Translations under genes and position numbers: made by a program
NCBI GenBank assembly: GCA_017347465.1
Contig: AP021858.1
Span: 2,188,472-2,252,471 of the forward strand
DNA length: 64,000 nucleotides
Direction of reading: 5' to 3'
DNA from: Candidatus Nitrosymbiomonas proteolyticus
GTDB lineage: Bacteria; Armatimonadota; Fimbriimonadia; Fimbriimonadales; Fimbriimonadaceae
The notes under the pieces: generated by a model
The model's input: only the letters and a program-made list of their open reading frames with translations
The model's database searches: none
What the model was told of the DNA's origin: nothing
Shown: one piece after another, positions 44,483 through 53,660 of the stretch
Numbering within the stretch: the stretch's first letter is position 1
Layout: each line of letters starts with the position of its first letter

Positions 44483-45768
44483 ATCTCCTCGTCGTGACGT
44501 TTTCTTATTCCCCTGCGCTCTCTCCGCGCGCTTTTCGCTGGACATCGCTCGCGGAGGCTTGGGCCGCAGAGGGCCACCAAGTCGATGTAGTCTGTTCCGC
44601 AGTACGGGGTCTGCCCACAGAGGAAGCGCTCAGCGGCGTATGCGTCCATCGCGTCGGAGGAGGGCTCCGCCAAAAACTGACTCAAACCGCCTCGCAAGGC
44701 CCCACGAGCGTGGGACAGCCCGCTACGCCTGCCGGACCCATCATCGTGGCGGCTAAGGCGGCAAGGGCCCTCTATCGAGTCGCGGTGAAGCCCTTTCAGT
44801 GGCCCGACTACGCGGCCTCATGGCGAAGGTTGGCGGCGCACACGGCGAAGGAGATCGTTCACCGGCGCGGTGTCGATCGAATCGTCGCGGTTTCCCACCC
44901 GTTTTCTTCGCTCCTCGCGGGCTCGGAAGTCGCGGCCGAGACCGGGATCCCTTGGCTCGCCGACGTTGGCGATCCCTTTTCGTTTGACGAACAAGTGCCG
45001 CTCAACAACCGCGTGTTATTTGGCGCAAGAAACCGCAAGGCGGAGCGAGAAGCCTTGGGGCGAGCGAAGGCCGTCGCCGTTACGAACGATCTCGTGAGGC
45101 AGGAATACGCGCGCCTGTTTCCGGAACTGGCCGAAAAGCTCGCCGTCATCGGACCGCTCGCTTCTGACCTTGCGGCAAGCGAAGACGCGGAACCCCTCTT
45201 CAGCGCGGAACAAGGGAAGTGCAAGCTACTCTTTACCGGCACGGTCTACCGGGACATCCGGAGCCTGAACCCCGTGCTCGCGGTGTTCAAACGGCTCGTC
45301 GAGTCGACTTCGAGATGTGAGTACGAAATCCACTTCGCGGGTCGGCTCCAGGGCTGCTCAAGGTGCTTGGAACCTGTCCAGGACTGGATCGGAACGAAGG
45401 TGTTCGTACATGGATTGGTGAGTCGGGAACGGATTGCCGCCACGATCCCGGGATGTTCGGCGCTCGTCAACATCGGCAACTCCACCCCCTACCAGCTTCC
45501 CAGCAAGGTGGCGGAGTACGCGGTTTCGGGCAAGCCGATCCTCAACTTCCATACGCGGGACGACGATGCGAGCAAGTGCTTCTTGAAACCCCACCCGGGG
45601 GTGTGCAACGTTCTATGCGCGGAGGGCTTCTCTCCCGATCAGCGGGCCAGCGAAATCGAAGCGTTCTTCGCAGCTATGGCTCAATCCCCCCCTCGCCCCT
45701 GTGAGGAGTGGCTCGACACGTTTCGTTTGCCCTACCTCAAGGCTAGGTACGAGGAGTTGCTGAGGTGA
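44479..45768 (+). CDS. GT4-like glycosyltransferase
   Basis: 429 aa from TTG 44479, which overlaps the preceding TGA (TTGA) and has GGAGGGG just upstream. The N-terminal GT-B Rossmann domain begins LNLLVVTFSYSPALSPRAFR and carries SLAEAWAAEGHQVDVV; the central acceptor part shows VSHPFSSLLAGSEVAAETGI and WLADVGDPFSFDEQ. The donor domain includes CKLLFTGTVYRDIRSLNPVL and a late YQLPSKVAEYAVSGKPILN, which takes the place of the usual E-x7-E segment. It probably adds one sugar of the repeat unit. The donor and acceptor are unknown. Confidence 0.85.
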   Translation: MNLLVVTFSYSPALSPRAFRWTSLAEAWAAEGHQVDVVCSAVRGLPTEEALSGVCVHRVGGGLRQKLTQTASQGPTSVGQPATPAGPIIVAAKAARALYRVAVKPFQWPDYAASWRRLAAHTAKEIVHRRGVDRIVAVSHPFSSLLAGSEVAAETGIPWLADVGDPFSFDEQVPLNNRVLFGARNRKAEREALGRAKAVAVTNDLVRQEYARLFPELAEKLAVIGPLASDLAASEDAEPLFSAEQGKCKLLFTGTVYRDIRSLNPVLAVFKRLVESTSRCEYEIHFAGRLQGCSRCLEPVQDWIGTKVFVHGLVSRERIAATIPGCSALVNIGNSTPYQLPSKVAEYAVSGKPILNFHTRDDDASKCFLKPHPGVCNVLCAEGFSPDQRASEIEAFFAAMAQSPPRPCEEWLDTFRLPYLKARYEELLR

Positions 45769-46967
45769 GAGTCGCCGTAATCGCACCCCATTACCTCCCC
45801 GGAACGAGAGCCGGAGGGCCCGTCCGGAGCATCGCGAGCCTCGTCGAGACGCTTGGGGATGAGATCGAGTTCTTCATTCTCACCCACGATCATGACTTTG
45901 GGACTTCGGAGCCTTACCCTGGAGTCGTTCGTGGGCAGCCGGTGAGGGTCGGGAAGGCAAGTGTGGTCTATCTTTCTGAGGAGGACTTCCGGCCGAAAGC
46001 CCTCGAGGCGAGAATCCTCGCCTCTGAACCCGACGCCCTGTATCTCAACAGCTTCTTTCACCCGCTGGCCTCGATCGGTCCCGTTCTTCGAAGGAAGTTT
46101 GGAGGGTTGCACGGTCTGCCTCTCCTCATCGCTCCGAGGGGCGAGTTCGCCGAAGAGGCCCTCCGCATCAAAGGACGCAAGAAATCCGGCTATCTCGCCT
46201 TGGCAAGAGTGCTCAGCCTCTATCGCGACGTGATCTGGCAGGCCTCTTCCGAGTTCGAAGCCGCCGACATCCACCGGGTCGTTGGCAGGGAAGCGAAGGT
46301 CCGGATCGCCCACCTTCCACCCAGCCTCCCTCAGGAAGCGGAGGAGGCTCAGGGGGAATCGCGGCGACAAAAGTCCGCAGGTTCGCTCCAACTCATCTTC
46401 GTGGGCCGTTTCGCCCCGATGAAGAACGTGGAGTTCGCTCTTTCGGTGCTTGCTGGCGTCGAGGGAAAGGTTCGTTTCGAGCTTGTCGGCCCGAAAGAAA
46501 CGGAGGAGTATTGGCGGCTCTGCCAAGACGCCGCGCGCCGCTTGCCGCTGAACGTACAAGTGGAGTTCGCAGGCGCTTTGCCGCACGACGAGGTCCTGCG
46601 CAGACTCAACAATTCTCATGCCTTTCTGTTGCCGACTCGTGGCGAAAACTTCGGCCACGGGATCCTCGAGGCGATGTCTTGCGGGTGTCCGGTGGTCATC
46701 AGTCAAAACACCCAATGGCGGGACCTTGCGCCGCGGCGGGCAGGTTGGGACTTGCCGCTTTCGGCCCCTGGCCAGTTCACCCATGCGCTTCAGCGATTGG
46801 CCGACATGGAGAGCGACGAGTGGTTGGAATGGTCTCGCGGAGCTCGGGAGTACGCCCGCGGCCGGACCCTCGATGCCGACGCCGTCGAGGCCACGCGAAG
46901 GCTCTTCCTCGACGCCGCCCGAGTCGCCCCGGCAAGGCGTTCGCGGGGCTCGTCAGAGGTAACCTAA
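45765..46967 (+). CDS. GT4 family glycosyltransferase
   Basis: 400 aa from GTG 45765, overlapping the previous stop (GTGA). The N-terminus RVAVIAPHYLPGTRAGGPVR is typical of GT4 enzymes in exopolysaccharide clusters, including a Gly-Gly-Pro that lines the acceptor site. The donor half shows LIFVGRFAPMKNVEFALSVL, then NSHAFLLPTRGENFGHGILE and AMSCGCPVVISQN, the classic E-x7-E nucleotide-sugar-binding region. It is cytoplasmic, with no membrane segments. It is coupled to the GT before it; which sugar it transfers is unknown. Confidence 0.93.
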   Translation: MRVAVIAPHYLPGTRAGGPVRSIASLVETLGDEIEFFILTHDHDFGTSEPYPGVVRGQPVRVGKASVVYLSEEDFRPKALEARILASEPDALYLNSFFHPLASIGPVLRRKFGGLHGLPLLIAPRGEFAEEALRIKGRKKSGYLALARVLSLYRDVIWQASSEFEAADIHRVVGREAKVRIAHLPPSLPQEAEEAQGESRRQKSAGSLQLIFVGRFAPMKNVEFALSVLAGVEGKVRFELVGPKETEEYWRLCQDAARRLPLNVQVEFAGALPHDEVLRRLNNSHAFLLPTRGENFGHGILEAMSCGCPVVISQNTQWRDLAPRRAGWDLPLSAPGQFTHALQRLADMESDEWLEWSRGAREYARGRTLDADAVEATRRLFLDAARVAPARRSRGSSEVT

Positions 46968-47010
46968 ATCTTATGCTCCCTTCGAAACTCCGCCAGGGAG
47001 AGCGCTCGCG

Positions 47011-49155
47011 TTGAAGTTACTGTTGCAGTCGCTCTCGTCGGGTGAGATCGACCTCATCGACGCCCCGGTTCCTCGCCCTCGCCCCCACGAGGTGCTGATC
47101 CGCTCGCAGACGACCGTGATCTCGACGGGCACGGAAGGGATGCTCCTTGAGTTCGGGCGGGCGGGCTGGATCGGCAAGGCGAAGCAGCAACCTGACCGCG
47201 TGCGGGACGTTTTGGATAAGATCAAGACCGACGGCTTGGCGACCACGCTCGAGGCCGTGCGGCGCAAGCTCAACCAGCCGATTCCGCTTGGGTACAGCCA
47301 CTGTGGAGTCGTCCTGGCCGTTGGCTCGGCGGTTTCGGACATCTCGGTGGGCGATCGGGTCGCCAGCAACGGCAATCACGCTGAGGTGGTCTGCGTCCCC
47401 AAGACCTTATGCGTTCGAGTTCCTGCCGAGATCGACGACGAGAGCGCGGCCTTCGCGACTCTGGGGGCCATTTCGCTGCAAGGGATTCGGCTCCTGTCTC
47501 CGACGCTCGGTGAATCGGTCGCGGTCATCGGCGTCGGCCTGCTGGGTTTGCTCGCCGTTCAAATGCTGGTGGCGAACGGGTGCCAGGTGCTCGCTTTCGA
47601 TCCCAATGAAAGCCGCTGCAAGCTGGCGGAGGAGTTCGGCGCGGAAGCGTGCTGGGTTCGGGAAGGCGTCGATCCGGTAGATCGCGCCTTGGCGTTTACG
47701 AAAGGTCTCGGAGTCGATGGCGTCCTGATCACGGCGTCGGCCTCGGGTTCTGAGATCGTGCAGCAGTCCGCGAAGATGAGCCGGAAACGGGGACGTGTGG
47801 TTCTGGTCGGCGTGACCGGGCTAGAACTCAATCGGAGGGACTTCTTCGACCGCGAGCTTTCCTTCACCGTCTCGTGCTCCTATGGCCCCGGCAGGTATGA
47901 ACCCGACTACGAAGGGCGGGGCGTTGACTACCCTCCAGGCTTCGTTCGTTGGTCGGCCCAACGCAATATGGAAGCGTTCCTCGAACTCGTGCGCCGAGGC
48001 TCGGTCCGGGTTGGGCCGCTCATTACCCACAGGTTCGAATTCGAGCAAGCCAAACAAGCCTATGAAGCGCTGGGTTCGGGGGCAATGGGGATCGTCCTCA
48101 GGTACCGCAAATTCGATGGCGGCCAAGAAACTCAATTCCAGAGCCGGGTGCGTCACTCCGAGCCCGCCACGGCGCGCGGCAAGGCCGTTCTTGGGTTCAT
48201 AGGAGCAGGGAATTATGCGACGGCCGTCCTGATTCCTGCGTTTAAGGAGGCGGGCGCCCGACTGAAGATCGTCGCGAGCGGGGGCCACAGTTCGGCGCTT
48301 GCGGCCCGGACATTCGGTTTCGAGGAGTCCACATCCGACTCGGTGAACGTACTCGACGACCCTGAAGTGGGCGCCGTTGTGATCGCAACCCGCCATGAGA
48401 GCCATAGCCGACTTGCCGTCGAAGCCCTGCAGCGGGGAAAGCACGTCTTCGTCGAAAAGCCCCTCGCGCTCGATCTGGAGTCGCTCGGCGCATTGGAATC
48501 AGCGGCGCATGAGGCCGCGGCCCGCGGCGTCCACCTCATGGCCGGCTTCAACCGCCGGTTCGCCCCCGCCACGGAAGCCCTGCGAGACCTCCTCGCGGGC
48601 ATAGCCGAACCCAAGACTTTCGTCGCGACCATGAACGCCGGAGAACTGCCGCGCGAGCACTGGACCCGCGACATCGAAGTCGGTGGCGGCAGAATCCTCG
48701 GTGAGGCCTGTCACTTCATCGACTTATTGCGCTTCTTGGCCGGGTCGCCCATCGTCGGCGTAGACGCCCGAGGCATGAGGGGGGAGACTCCGCGCACCTC
48801 GCCCGAGGACTCCGCTTGCATCCTCTTGAGCTTTGAAGACGGGTCGATCGGCACGGTGGTCTATACCGCTGCAGGCGCGAAGAGTTATCCTAAGGAGCGG
48901 ATCGAGTGCTTTGCGGGAGGTAAGGTTGCTGTGATCGACAACTTCAAGTCGCTGCGGCTGTTCGGATTCGGCAAGTTGCGTTTGCCCGCCTTGGGCAAGC
49001 AAGACAAGGGGCAGAAGACGTTGGCGGCGGCTTTTGTGAATCTGGTCGCCCATGGGGGTGAGAACCCAATGGCGCTCGACGAGATGTTCGATGGCGGCAA
49101 AGCTACCGTCGAGGCGGCGCTCAGGATTCGAAGGCAATTCGACGCGGAGGTATAG
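47011..49155 (+). CDS. Bi-domain oxidoreductase (zinc-type ADH fused to Gfo/Idh/MocA)
   Basis: 714 aa from TTG 47011. Residues 1-375 form an MDR/alcohol-dehydrogenase domain (PRPRPHEVLIRSQTTVISTG, GYSHCGVVLAVGSAVSDISV, GDRVASNGNHAEVV, VAVIGVGLLGLLAVQML). A linker of about 20 residues leads to a Gfo/Idh/MocA domain from about 390 to 714 (AVLGFIGAGNYATAVLIPAF, GKHVFVEKPLALDLESL with the catalytic Glu-Lys-Pro, and GGRILGEACHFIDLLRFLAG). Such fusions recur beside heparinase-like genes in exopolysaccharide loci, so they probably act on the same glycan or its nucleotide-sugar precursor. No substrate has been established to my knowledge. Confidence 0.92.
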   Translation: MKLLLQSLSSGEIDLIDAPVPRPRPHEVLIRSQTTVISTGTEGMLLEFGRAGWIGKAKQQPDRVRDVLDKIKTDGLATTLEAVRRKLNQPIPLGYSHCGVVLAVGSAVSDISVGDRVASNGNHAEVVCVPKTLCVRVPAEIDDESAAFATLGAISLQGIRLLSPTLGESVAVIGVGLLGLLAVQMLVANGCQVLAFDPNESRCKLAEEFGAEACWVREGVDPVDRALAFTKGLGVDGVLITASASGSEIVQQSAKMSRKRGRVVLVGVTGLELNRRDFFDRELSFTVSCSYGPGRYEPDYEGRGVDYPPGFVRWSAQRNMEAFLELVRRGSVRVGPLITHRFEFEQAKQAYEALGSGAMGIVLRYRKFDGGQETQFQSRVRHSEPATARGKAVLGFIGAGNYATAVLIPAFKEAGARLKIVASGGHSSALAARTFGFEESTSDSVNVLDDPEVGAVVIATRHESHSRLAVEALQRGKHVFVEKPLALDLESLGALESAAHEAAARGVHLMAGFNRRFAPATEALRDLLAGIAEPKTFVATMNAGELPREHWTRDIEVGGGRILGEACHFIDLLRFLAGSPIVGVDARGMRGETPRTSPEDSACILLSFEDGSIGTVVYTAAGAKSYPKERIECFAGGKVAVIDNFKSLRLFGFGKLRLPALGKQDKGQKTLAAAFVNLVAHGGENPMALDEMFDGGKATVEAALRIRRQFDAEV

Positions 49156-49249
49156 GATCGTTCGGCGTGAAAGAACCGTCCGTCTAGTGGATCCAAACCG
49201 TTGGGCGTCCAATAGCTTGCTTGGTTTCGAGTAAACGAAAGGTTCGGCG

Positions 49250-50524
49250 ATGCGAATTCTCTTCTTAGCGGACAACTATCCCCCCGAGTCGAACGCCGCG
49301 GCGTCTCGCGTTCATGAGCGGGCGGCCCTCTGGGTCCAGGAAGGGCACGAGGTCACCGTCATCACCAGCGCCCCCAACTTCCCCGAAGGCAAGCTCTACG
49401 CTGGGTACAGAAACCGGCTCGTTCAGCGGGAACGGATCGACGGCGTGGATGTGATTCGGGTCGTCACGCTCATCATGCCTAACAAGGGCGTCTACCTCCG
49501 GATCGCCGACTTCCTTTCGTACATGGTTTTTAGCACTCTGGCTGGAGCGTTCTTACGCCGTCCCGATGTGGTCGTCGCGACCTCGCCGCAATTCTTCTGC
49601 GCCGTCGCGGGCTGGATGGTCTCCAAGCTGAAGCGACGCCCCTTCGTCTTCGAACTGAGCGATTTGTGGCCCGCGTCGATTCGAGCGGTCGGCGCGCTCA
49701 AGAACCGGCGCGTGTTGCGCTGGGTCGAGCGGATGGAGTTGGGTCTCTACCGAAAATCCACCCAGATCGTCGCGCTCACGGGAGCCTTTCGGGAGGACCT
49801 CGTCTCTCGTGGGATCGATCCGGCGAAGATCACCGTGATTCGCAATGGCGTGGACGGCTCGCGCTACTCCCCAGGACCAAAAAACGTGGAGCTGGCCCGA
49901 AAACTCGGGCTCGAAGGGAAACTCGTCGTCGGGTACATCGGCACTCATGGGATGGCCCATGCCTTGGAGGGAGTCCTGGAGGCGGCCGAACTCTTGCGGG
50001 ACGACCGTCGGGTTGCATTCCTCCTCGTAGGAACCGGAGCGAAGCGCGAGGAACTCCTGCGCAAACGGGACGAAAGGGGTCTCTCGAACGTGGTGATGCT
50101 GCCGTCGCAACCCAAAGAAAGCATCGTCGAATACTGGCGGCTCTGCAATGTCTCGCTGGTTCATCTCAAGGATGATCCAGTTTTCAAGACCGTCGTTCCT
50201 TCCAAGATCTTTGAGGCGATGGCGATGGGGCTGCCGATTCTTTTCGCAGGGCCCGAGGGGGAGGCGAGTTCGATCATCGAGCAGGAGGGGTGTGGCGTCT
50301 GCGTACCCTCCGAACGGCCCCAGGTCCTCGCCGACGCCGTACTCCATTTACTCGAAGACCCCGAACTCGTTTCCCAACTTTCTGCGGCGAGCGCTCGGGC
50401 CGCGAAGGACCATACTCGGCAGCAGCAGGCCACGGAATTCTTGGCGGTTCTCAGGCCGATCGCGGGGAGGCAGTCGGCAGAGCCTTCAAAGCAGGTTTCC
50501 TCCAAGGAATCGACCCTCGTTTGA
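49250..50524 (+). CDS. GT4 glycosyltransferase (WbuB-like)
   Basis: 424 aa from ATG 49250. The N-terminus ILFLADNYPPESNAAASRVH and the basic membrane-associating segment FLSYMVFSTLAGAFLRRP (about residues 85-105) are typical of WbuB-type enzymes, which add aminosugars such as L-FucNAc in some O-antigens. The acceptor half continues VVATSPQFFCAVAGWMVSKL. The donor half has IGTHGMAHALEGVLEAAELL, MLPSQPKESIVEYWRLCNVS and PSKIFEAMAMGLPILFAGPE. It is the last gene of the rightward polysaccharide operon, convergent with the Wzz-like gene. Confidence 0.92.
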   Translation: MRILFLADNYPPESNAAASRVHERAALWVQEGHEVTVITSAPNFPEGKLYAGYRNRLVQRERIDGVDVIRVVTLIMPNKGVYLRIADFLSYMVFSTLAGAFLRRPDVVVATSPQFFCAVAGWMVSKLKRRPFVFELSDLWPASIRAVGALKNRRVLRWVERMELGLYRKSTQIVALTGAFREDLVSRGIDPAKITVIRNGVDGSRYSPGPKNVELARKLGLEGKLVVGYIGTHGMAHALEGVLEAAELLRDDRRVAFLLVGTGAKREELLRKRDERGLSNVVMLPSQPKESIVEYWRLCNVSLVHLKDDPVFKTVVPSKIFEAMAMGLPILFAGPEGEASSIIEQEGCGVCVPSERPQVLADAVLHLLEDPELVSQLSAASARAAKDHTRQQQATEFLAVLRPIAGRQSAEPSKQVSSKESTLV

Positions 50525-50529
50525 GCCCG

Positions 50530-51858
50530 TCAATCCTCAAGCGCAAGCCGGTTGCGAACGTGCGGCCACACTTGAACCAGTACCGCTAAGACGAAGATCA
50601 CGCCCGCGATCATAGCCCGGCGGGGACCCACGGGCTCTTCGAGGCCCATCGGTTCATCGACGACTTCAAATCGGGACGGGTCTCGATCTTCGGCGATCCG
50701 CGCGATTTCAAGTTCGTTCTTCAGGGCGGTCACTCGGGAGAGCGCCGCCTCGGACTCGCGTTTGGCGCGGGAAAGGTCGACGTCTTGACGGGCCGAAGCG
50801 CCGAGCCTCCGCTCGTACTGCTTGCGGAGCTCTTCGTACCGCGATAAGGTGGCCTTCATCGTAGCGAACTCGACTTTGGCCTGAGAGAGTTGCGGCGAGT
50901 CGCCCGATCGGATCGCGCTCTTTTCCGCGTTGACCAACTGTTCGGCAAACGACTCGATCACATCGAGGTCCCGCTTGGCGTCTCGGAACTCGGAACTGGT
51001 CTTGGTGAACCGGTCCATCGTTCGCTCCAAGGCGAGCCTTCGGCCTAGGATGTCCGCCGCAATGCTCGAAAGGCTGTCGTTGACGTACTGCAGCGCGAGC
51101 ATCCGGAACGGATACTCCTGCGACATGTCGATGAGTTCGAGCAGCCTGGCCTCGCCGGCCTTGAGCCGAGCCTCCGCGAGAATCATCGAAGTCCTCGCGT
51201 CTTCGATCTTGGCGACGAATTCCGCGTAATTCGAGGACGCGCCCGCGAGTTCGGCCACCTTCGGGTCTGACATCAGTTCGACCACTTCGTTCTCAAGCTG
51301 CTCGGCTTGCTCCGCAGCTTCGGTGAGTCGCTCCTCGATGAACTGGCGGTTCTTTCGGCTTACGTTGATCGAAAGCTGATTCGCTCTGCGATTGAGGTGC
51401 GATTGCAAATCCTTGAGCAACTCGGTGCAGAATTCGCGCGATTCTCCGGAAACCTCGACCTTCAGGAACCCGCTGTCGTCGATCTCGACTTCGAGCGATT
51501 TTCGCAGCAACTCGATGGCCTTACCCTCGGTCACTCCCCATCGTTGGGCGAGGTCGCGCTTTTGAACGACCTCCCGGAGCGCCGTCATGCTCGCAAGAAT
51601 GCCCTTCGCGGTTTGCGGCCCGGAGGCGACCACGGGCGATACGAGCGCCCCCCCAAGTGTCTTGATCGAGCCTGGGTCCGAACCTCCCGACTGGGCTGGG
51701 GCTGTGGGGAGCGAGGGAAGTGAGGGCGCAGCATTGGGGAAATACAGCGAGAATCGCGCGGCATAGGTCGCTGGAATCAGGTAGGTCGCCAAGTACGCAA
51801 GGGCCGCGATCCCCACAGAGATCCCCCCGACTTTGGCAATGGTCCGAAACTGAGACAT
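50530..51858 (-). CDS. Wzz-like chain-length determinant (polysaccharide co-polymerase)
   Basis: 442 aa. Two transmembrane helices flank a long extracytoplasmic region: TM1 near residues 12-33 (GISVGIAALAYLATYLIPAT) and TM2 near 418-436 (AMIAGVIFVLAVLVQVWPHV). The region between has coiled-coil segments (EERLTEAAEQAEQLENEVVE; MKATLSRYEELRKQYERRLG), as in Wzz/PCP proteins. A Pro/Gly-rich region follows TM1. The conserved Pro-rich segment precedes TM2 (VVDEPMGLEEPVGPRRA). No cytoplasmic tyrosine-kinase domain is present. It sets polymer length together with a Wzy polymerase, which fits the gene at 43160. It is transcribed toward the rest of the cluster. Confidence 0.88.
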   Translation of the reverse strand: MSQFRTIAKVGGISVGIAALAYLATYLIPATYAARFSLYFPNAAPSLPSLPTAPAQSGGSDPGSIKTLGGALVSPVVASGPQTAKGILASMTALREVVQKRDLAQRWGVTEGKAIELLRKSLEVEIDDSGFLKVEVSGESREFCTELLKDLQSHLNRRANQLSINVSRKNRQFIEERLTEAAEQAEQLENEVVELMSDPKVAELAGASSNYAEFVAKIEDARTSMILAEARLKAGEARLLELIDMSQEYPFRMLALQYVNDSLSSIAADILGRRLALERTMDRFTKTSSEFRDAKRDLDVIESFAEQLVNAEKSAIRSGDSPQLSQAKVEFATMKATLSRYEELRKQYERRLGASARQDVDLSRAKRESEAALSRVTALKNELEIARIAEDRDPSRFEVVDEPMGLEEPVGPRRAMIAGVIFVLAVLVQVWPHVRNRLALED

Positions 51859-51982
51859 GGCAAACGCAGCAAGCAGAGGCTCGCAAACCTTCTCTGTGAG
51901 GACGAGCCAGCGTCGCCAAACGCGGCGAGTCTAAGGGCAGAAAACTCAAACGCCGTCGAGGGAGCTCGGCCTGAACTATTCG

Positions 51983-53533
51983 CTAGGTTGCGATGTACAC
52001 AGAGTACTGGTAGGTGATCTCGGCGGACTCGCCGGAACTCAGGTCGAGCTTCCATTCGATGCGGTTCCGAGGGTTGACCGCGCGAAGCCCTTTGGCGAGC
52101 ACGGTCACCTTGGGGTTTCGATCCGTTGCGAGAATCTCACCCGATACGCCCTTCGAGAGTTCAAGGCTGACGGCTTGCGCTTTGCGGTTGATCACCCGGA
52201 TTCTCCCCTTGATCGTGACCTTGTCGTAGGTCCTGCTCCGAGTACGGAGCGCGTCCCGCTGACGCTCGATCTCTTCTTCGGCGTCCTCGACCGCGACGTC
52301 CAGCGCTTTCGTGATCTTGACGGTCGCCTCAGCGTTCGCCGACGTATAGTGCATCATGTCTTGGCCGAGGAGCGAGGAGTCCTTCATCGTGATCGCCGAA
52401 GCCGTGGTAAAGGGCTTGCCGCTCGTATTCTTGAATTTCAGGCTATGCCACACGTCCCGCGGCCCCTCAGGGCGCTCGACGTATTGGTCGTCCACGATCG
52501 AGTCACCGAGTGAGCAGGTGTAGACGTGGGCGTATTCGCTTTCGGCCGTAAAGAGAACGTGATAGCCTCGGTCACCGCGCTTCAGCGTGACCTTGGAGAG
52601 CGGGTAGAAAAACAGGTCCTCGTTCTGTTCGCCCGTTGCCTGAGAGATCGGAAACGCCTCGGCGAAGTCCAGCTTTTCTGAAAGCCGGTTGCGCGCCATC
52701 TGGTAAGCCATGCCCGATTGCGCTGCGTCTTCAGGCGCGCCCGCCCGCATCAAAGCGCTCACGAACATCTGAAGGTTCTGAAAGGAAGTGAACGGGTCTT
52801 GAATGTTGAGGAACGGAACGTTCGGAAAGCCCGTCACGAGGCGAACATCCACCCCGTCGAGGTCGAGGCTGTCGTTGATGAGCGACGCGCGAGCCACGAT
52901 TCGGAGGGTCTTTTCGTCGCTGATGTCAAGAGCGTAGGCAGGCGCCCAACTGATGCCAGGCTCTAGGCTGACGATCTTGATCACTCCCCCGCGTGGAGCG
53001 GAGGCCGTGAAACGGAGCGCCTGTTGGTTGGTCTTCTGCTTCACCTTCCACACCACTTCACCCGTCGCTCCCGAGATTTCCAGGACGGACCCTTTCGGGA
53101 GGATCAACACGCCTCGCTGTTGCGTTCGTTCGGTGGGCTCAAGTATGACGATCGAACCGGCTGCGCTCAGAATCTTGGCCGTCCCCTCGAAGTGTTCGCG
53201 GACCTTGATGCCGACGACCTTTCCCACGTTCGCGGTAAGCGCCTCGTCGAGGCTCTGCACGTCGCGGTCGGACTCCTTCGTTAGGGTCGTCGCAATCAGT
53301 TCGCGGATTTGAACTCCAGGGCTCGAACTGATCCAGAAGGTCCCCAAGACAGACTGCGGAGGGGCGGGGATGATCCCCTGACCTGTGGTTGGCACCAGAG
53401 CTTCTCGAACAACGACGGCATAGCCGTTCTTGAAAAGGGACGCAGAGACGACCTTGGCGGAGACTTCGGGAAGATCACCCTGAGCAAAGCCAGTGGAGAG
53501 CAGCGTCAAAGCAGCGATTGCGGACATCGTCAA
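51983..53533 (-). CDS. DUF4139 domain-containing exported protein
   Basis: 516 aa. A short signal peptide (SAIAALTLLSTGFAQG) precedes strands typical of the DUF4139/mucoidy-inhibitor-A-like group: VVSASLFKNGYAVVVREALV near the N-terminus, GVLILPKGSVLEISGATGEV, and the conserved core ISWAPAYALDISDEKTLRIV with ASLINDSLDLDGVDVRLVTG. The C-terminal half is beta-rich and ends in EWKLDLSSGESAEITYQYSV, the canonical DUF4139 terminus. The function of the family is unknown. It lies 128 bases downstream of the metallopeptidase on the same strand, beyond a strong terminator, and has AAGAGG before its ATG. Confidence 0.82.
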   Translation of the reverse strand: MTMSAIAALTLLSTGFAQGDLPEVSAKVVSASLFKNGYAVVVREALVPTTGQGIIPAPPQSVLGTFWISSSPGVQIRELIATTLTKESDRDVQSLDEALTANVGKVVGIKVREHFEGTAKILSAAGSIVILEPTERTQQRGVLILPKGSVLEISGATGEVVWKVKQKTNQQALRFTASAPRGGVIKIVSLEPGISWAPAYALDISDEKTLRIVARASLINDSLDLDGVDVRLVTGFPNVPFLNIQDPFTSFQNLQMFVSALMRAGAPEDAAQSGMAYQMARNRLSEKLDFAEAFPISQATGEQNEDLFFYPLSKVTLKRGDRGYHVLFTAESEYAHVYTCSLGDSIVDDQYVERPEGPRDVWHSLKFKNTSGKPFTTASAITMKDSSLLGQDMMHYTSANAEATVKITKALDVAVEDAEEEIERQRDALRTRSRTYDKVTIKGRIRVINRKAQAVSLELSKGVSGEILATDRNPKVTVLAKGLRAVNPRNRIEWKLDLSSGESAEITYQYSVYIAT

Positions 53534-53610
53534 TTACCTCTTGCAGCCCCAAAACGGCGGGCCGCTCCTCTTGCAAGACGCTCCAACGCTTCGGGTGTTA
53601 CCGTGCGAAC

Positions 53611-53645
53611 AAAAAGAAAGCGCAGGCCCCCAAAAGGACCTGCGC
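53611..53645 (-). terminator. Rho-independent terminator of the metallopeptidase gene
   Basis: On the minus strand GCGCAGG (53645-53639) pairs with CCTGCGC (53626-53620), with extra G-C pairs inside and a T-rich loop, followed by TTTCTTTTTG (53619-53610). It begins 16 bases after the metallopeptidase stop and separates it from the DUF4139 gene. Confidence 0.85.
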
Positions 53646-53660
53646 AGATTAGGGCAACAA

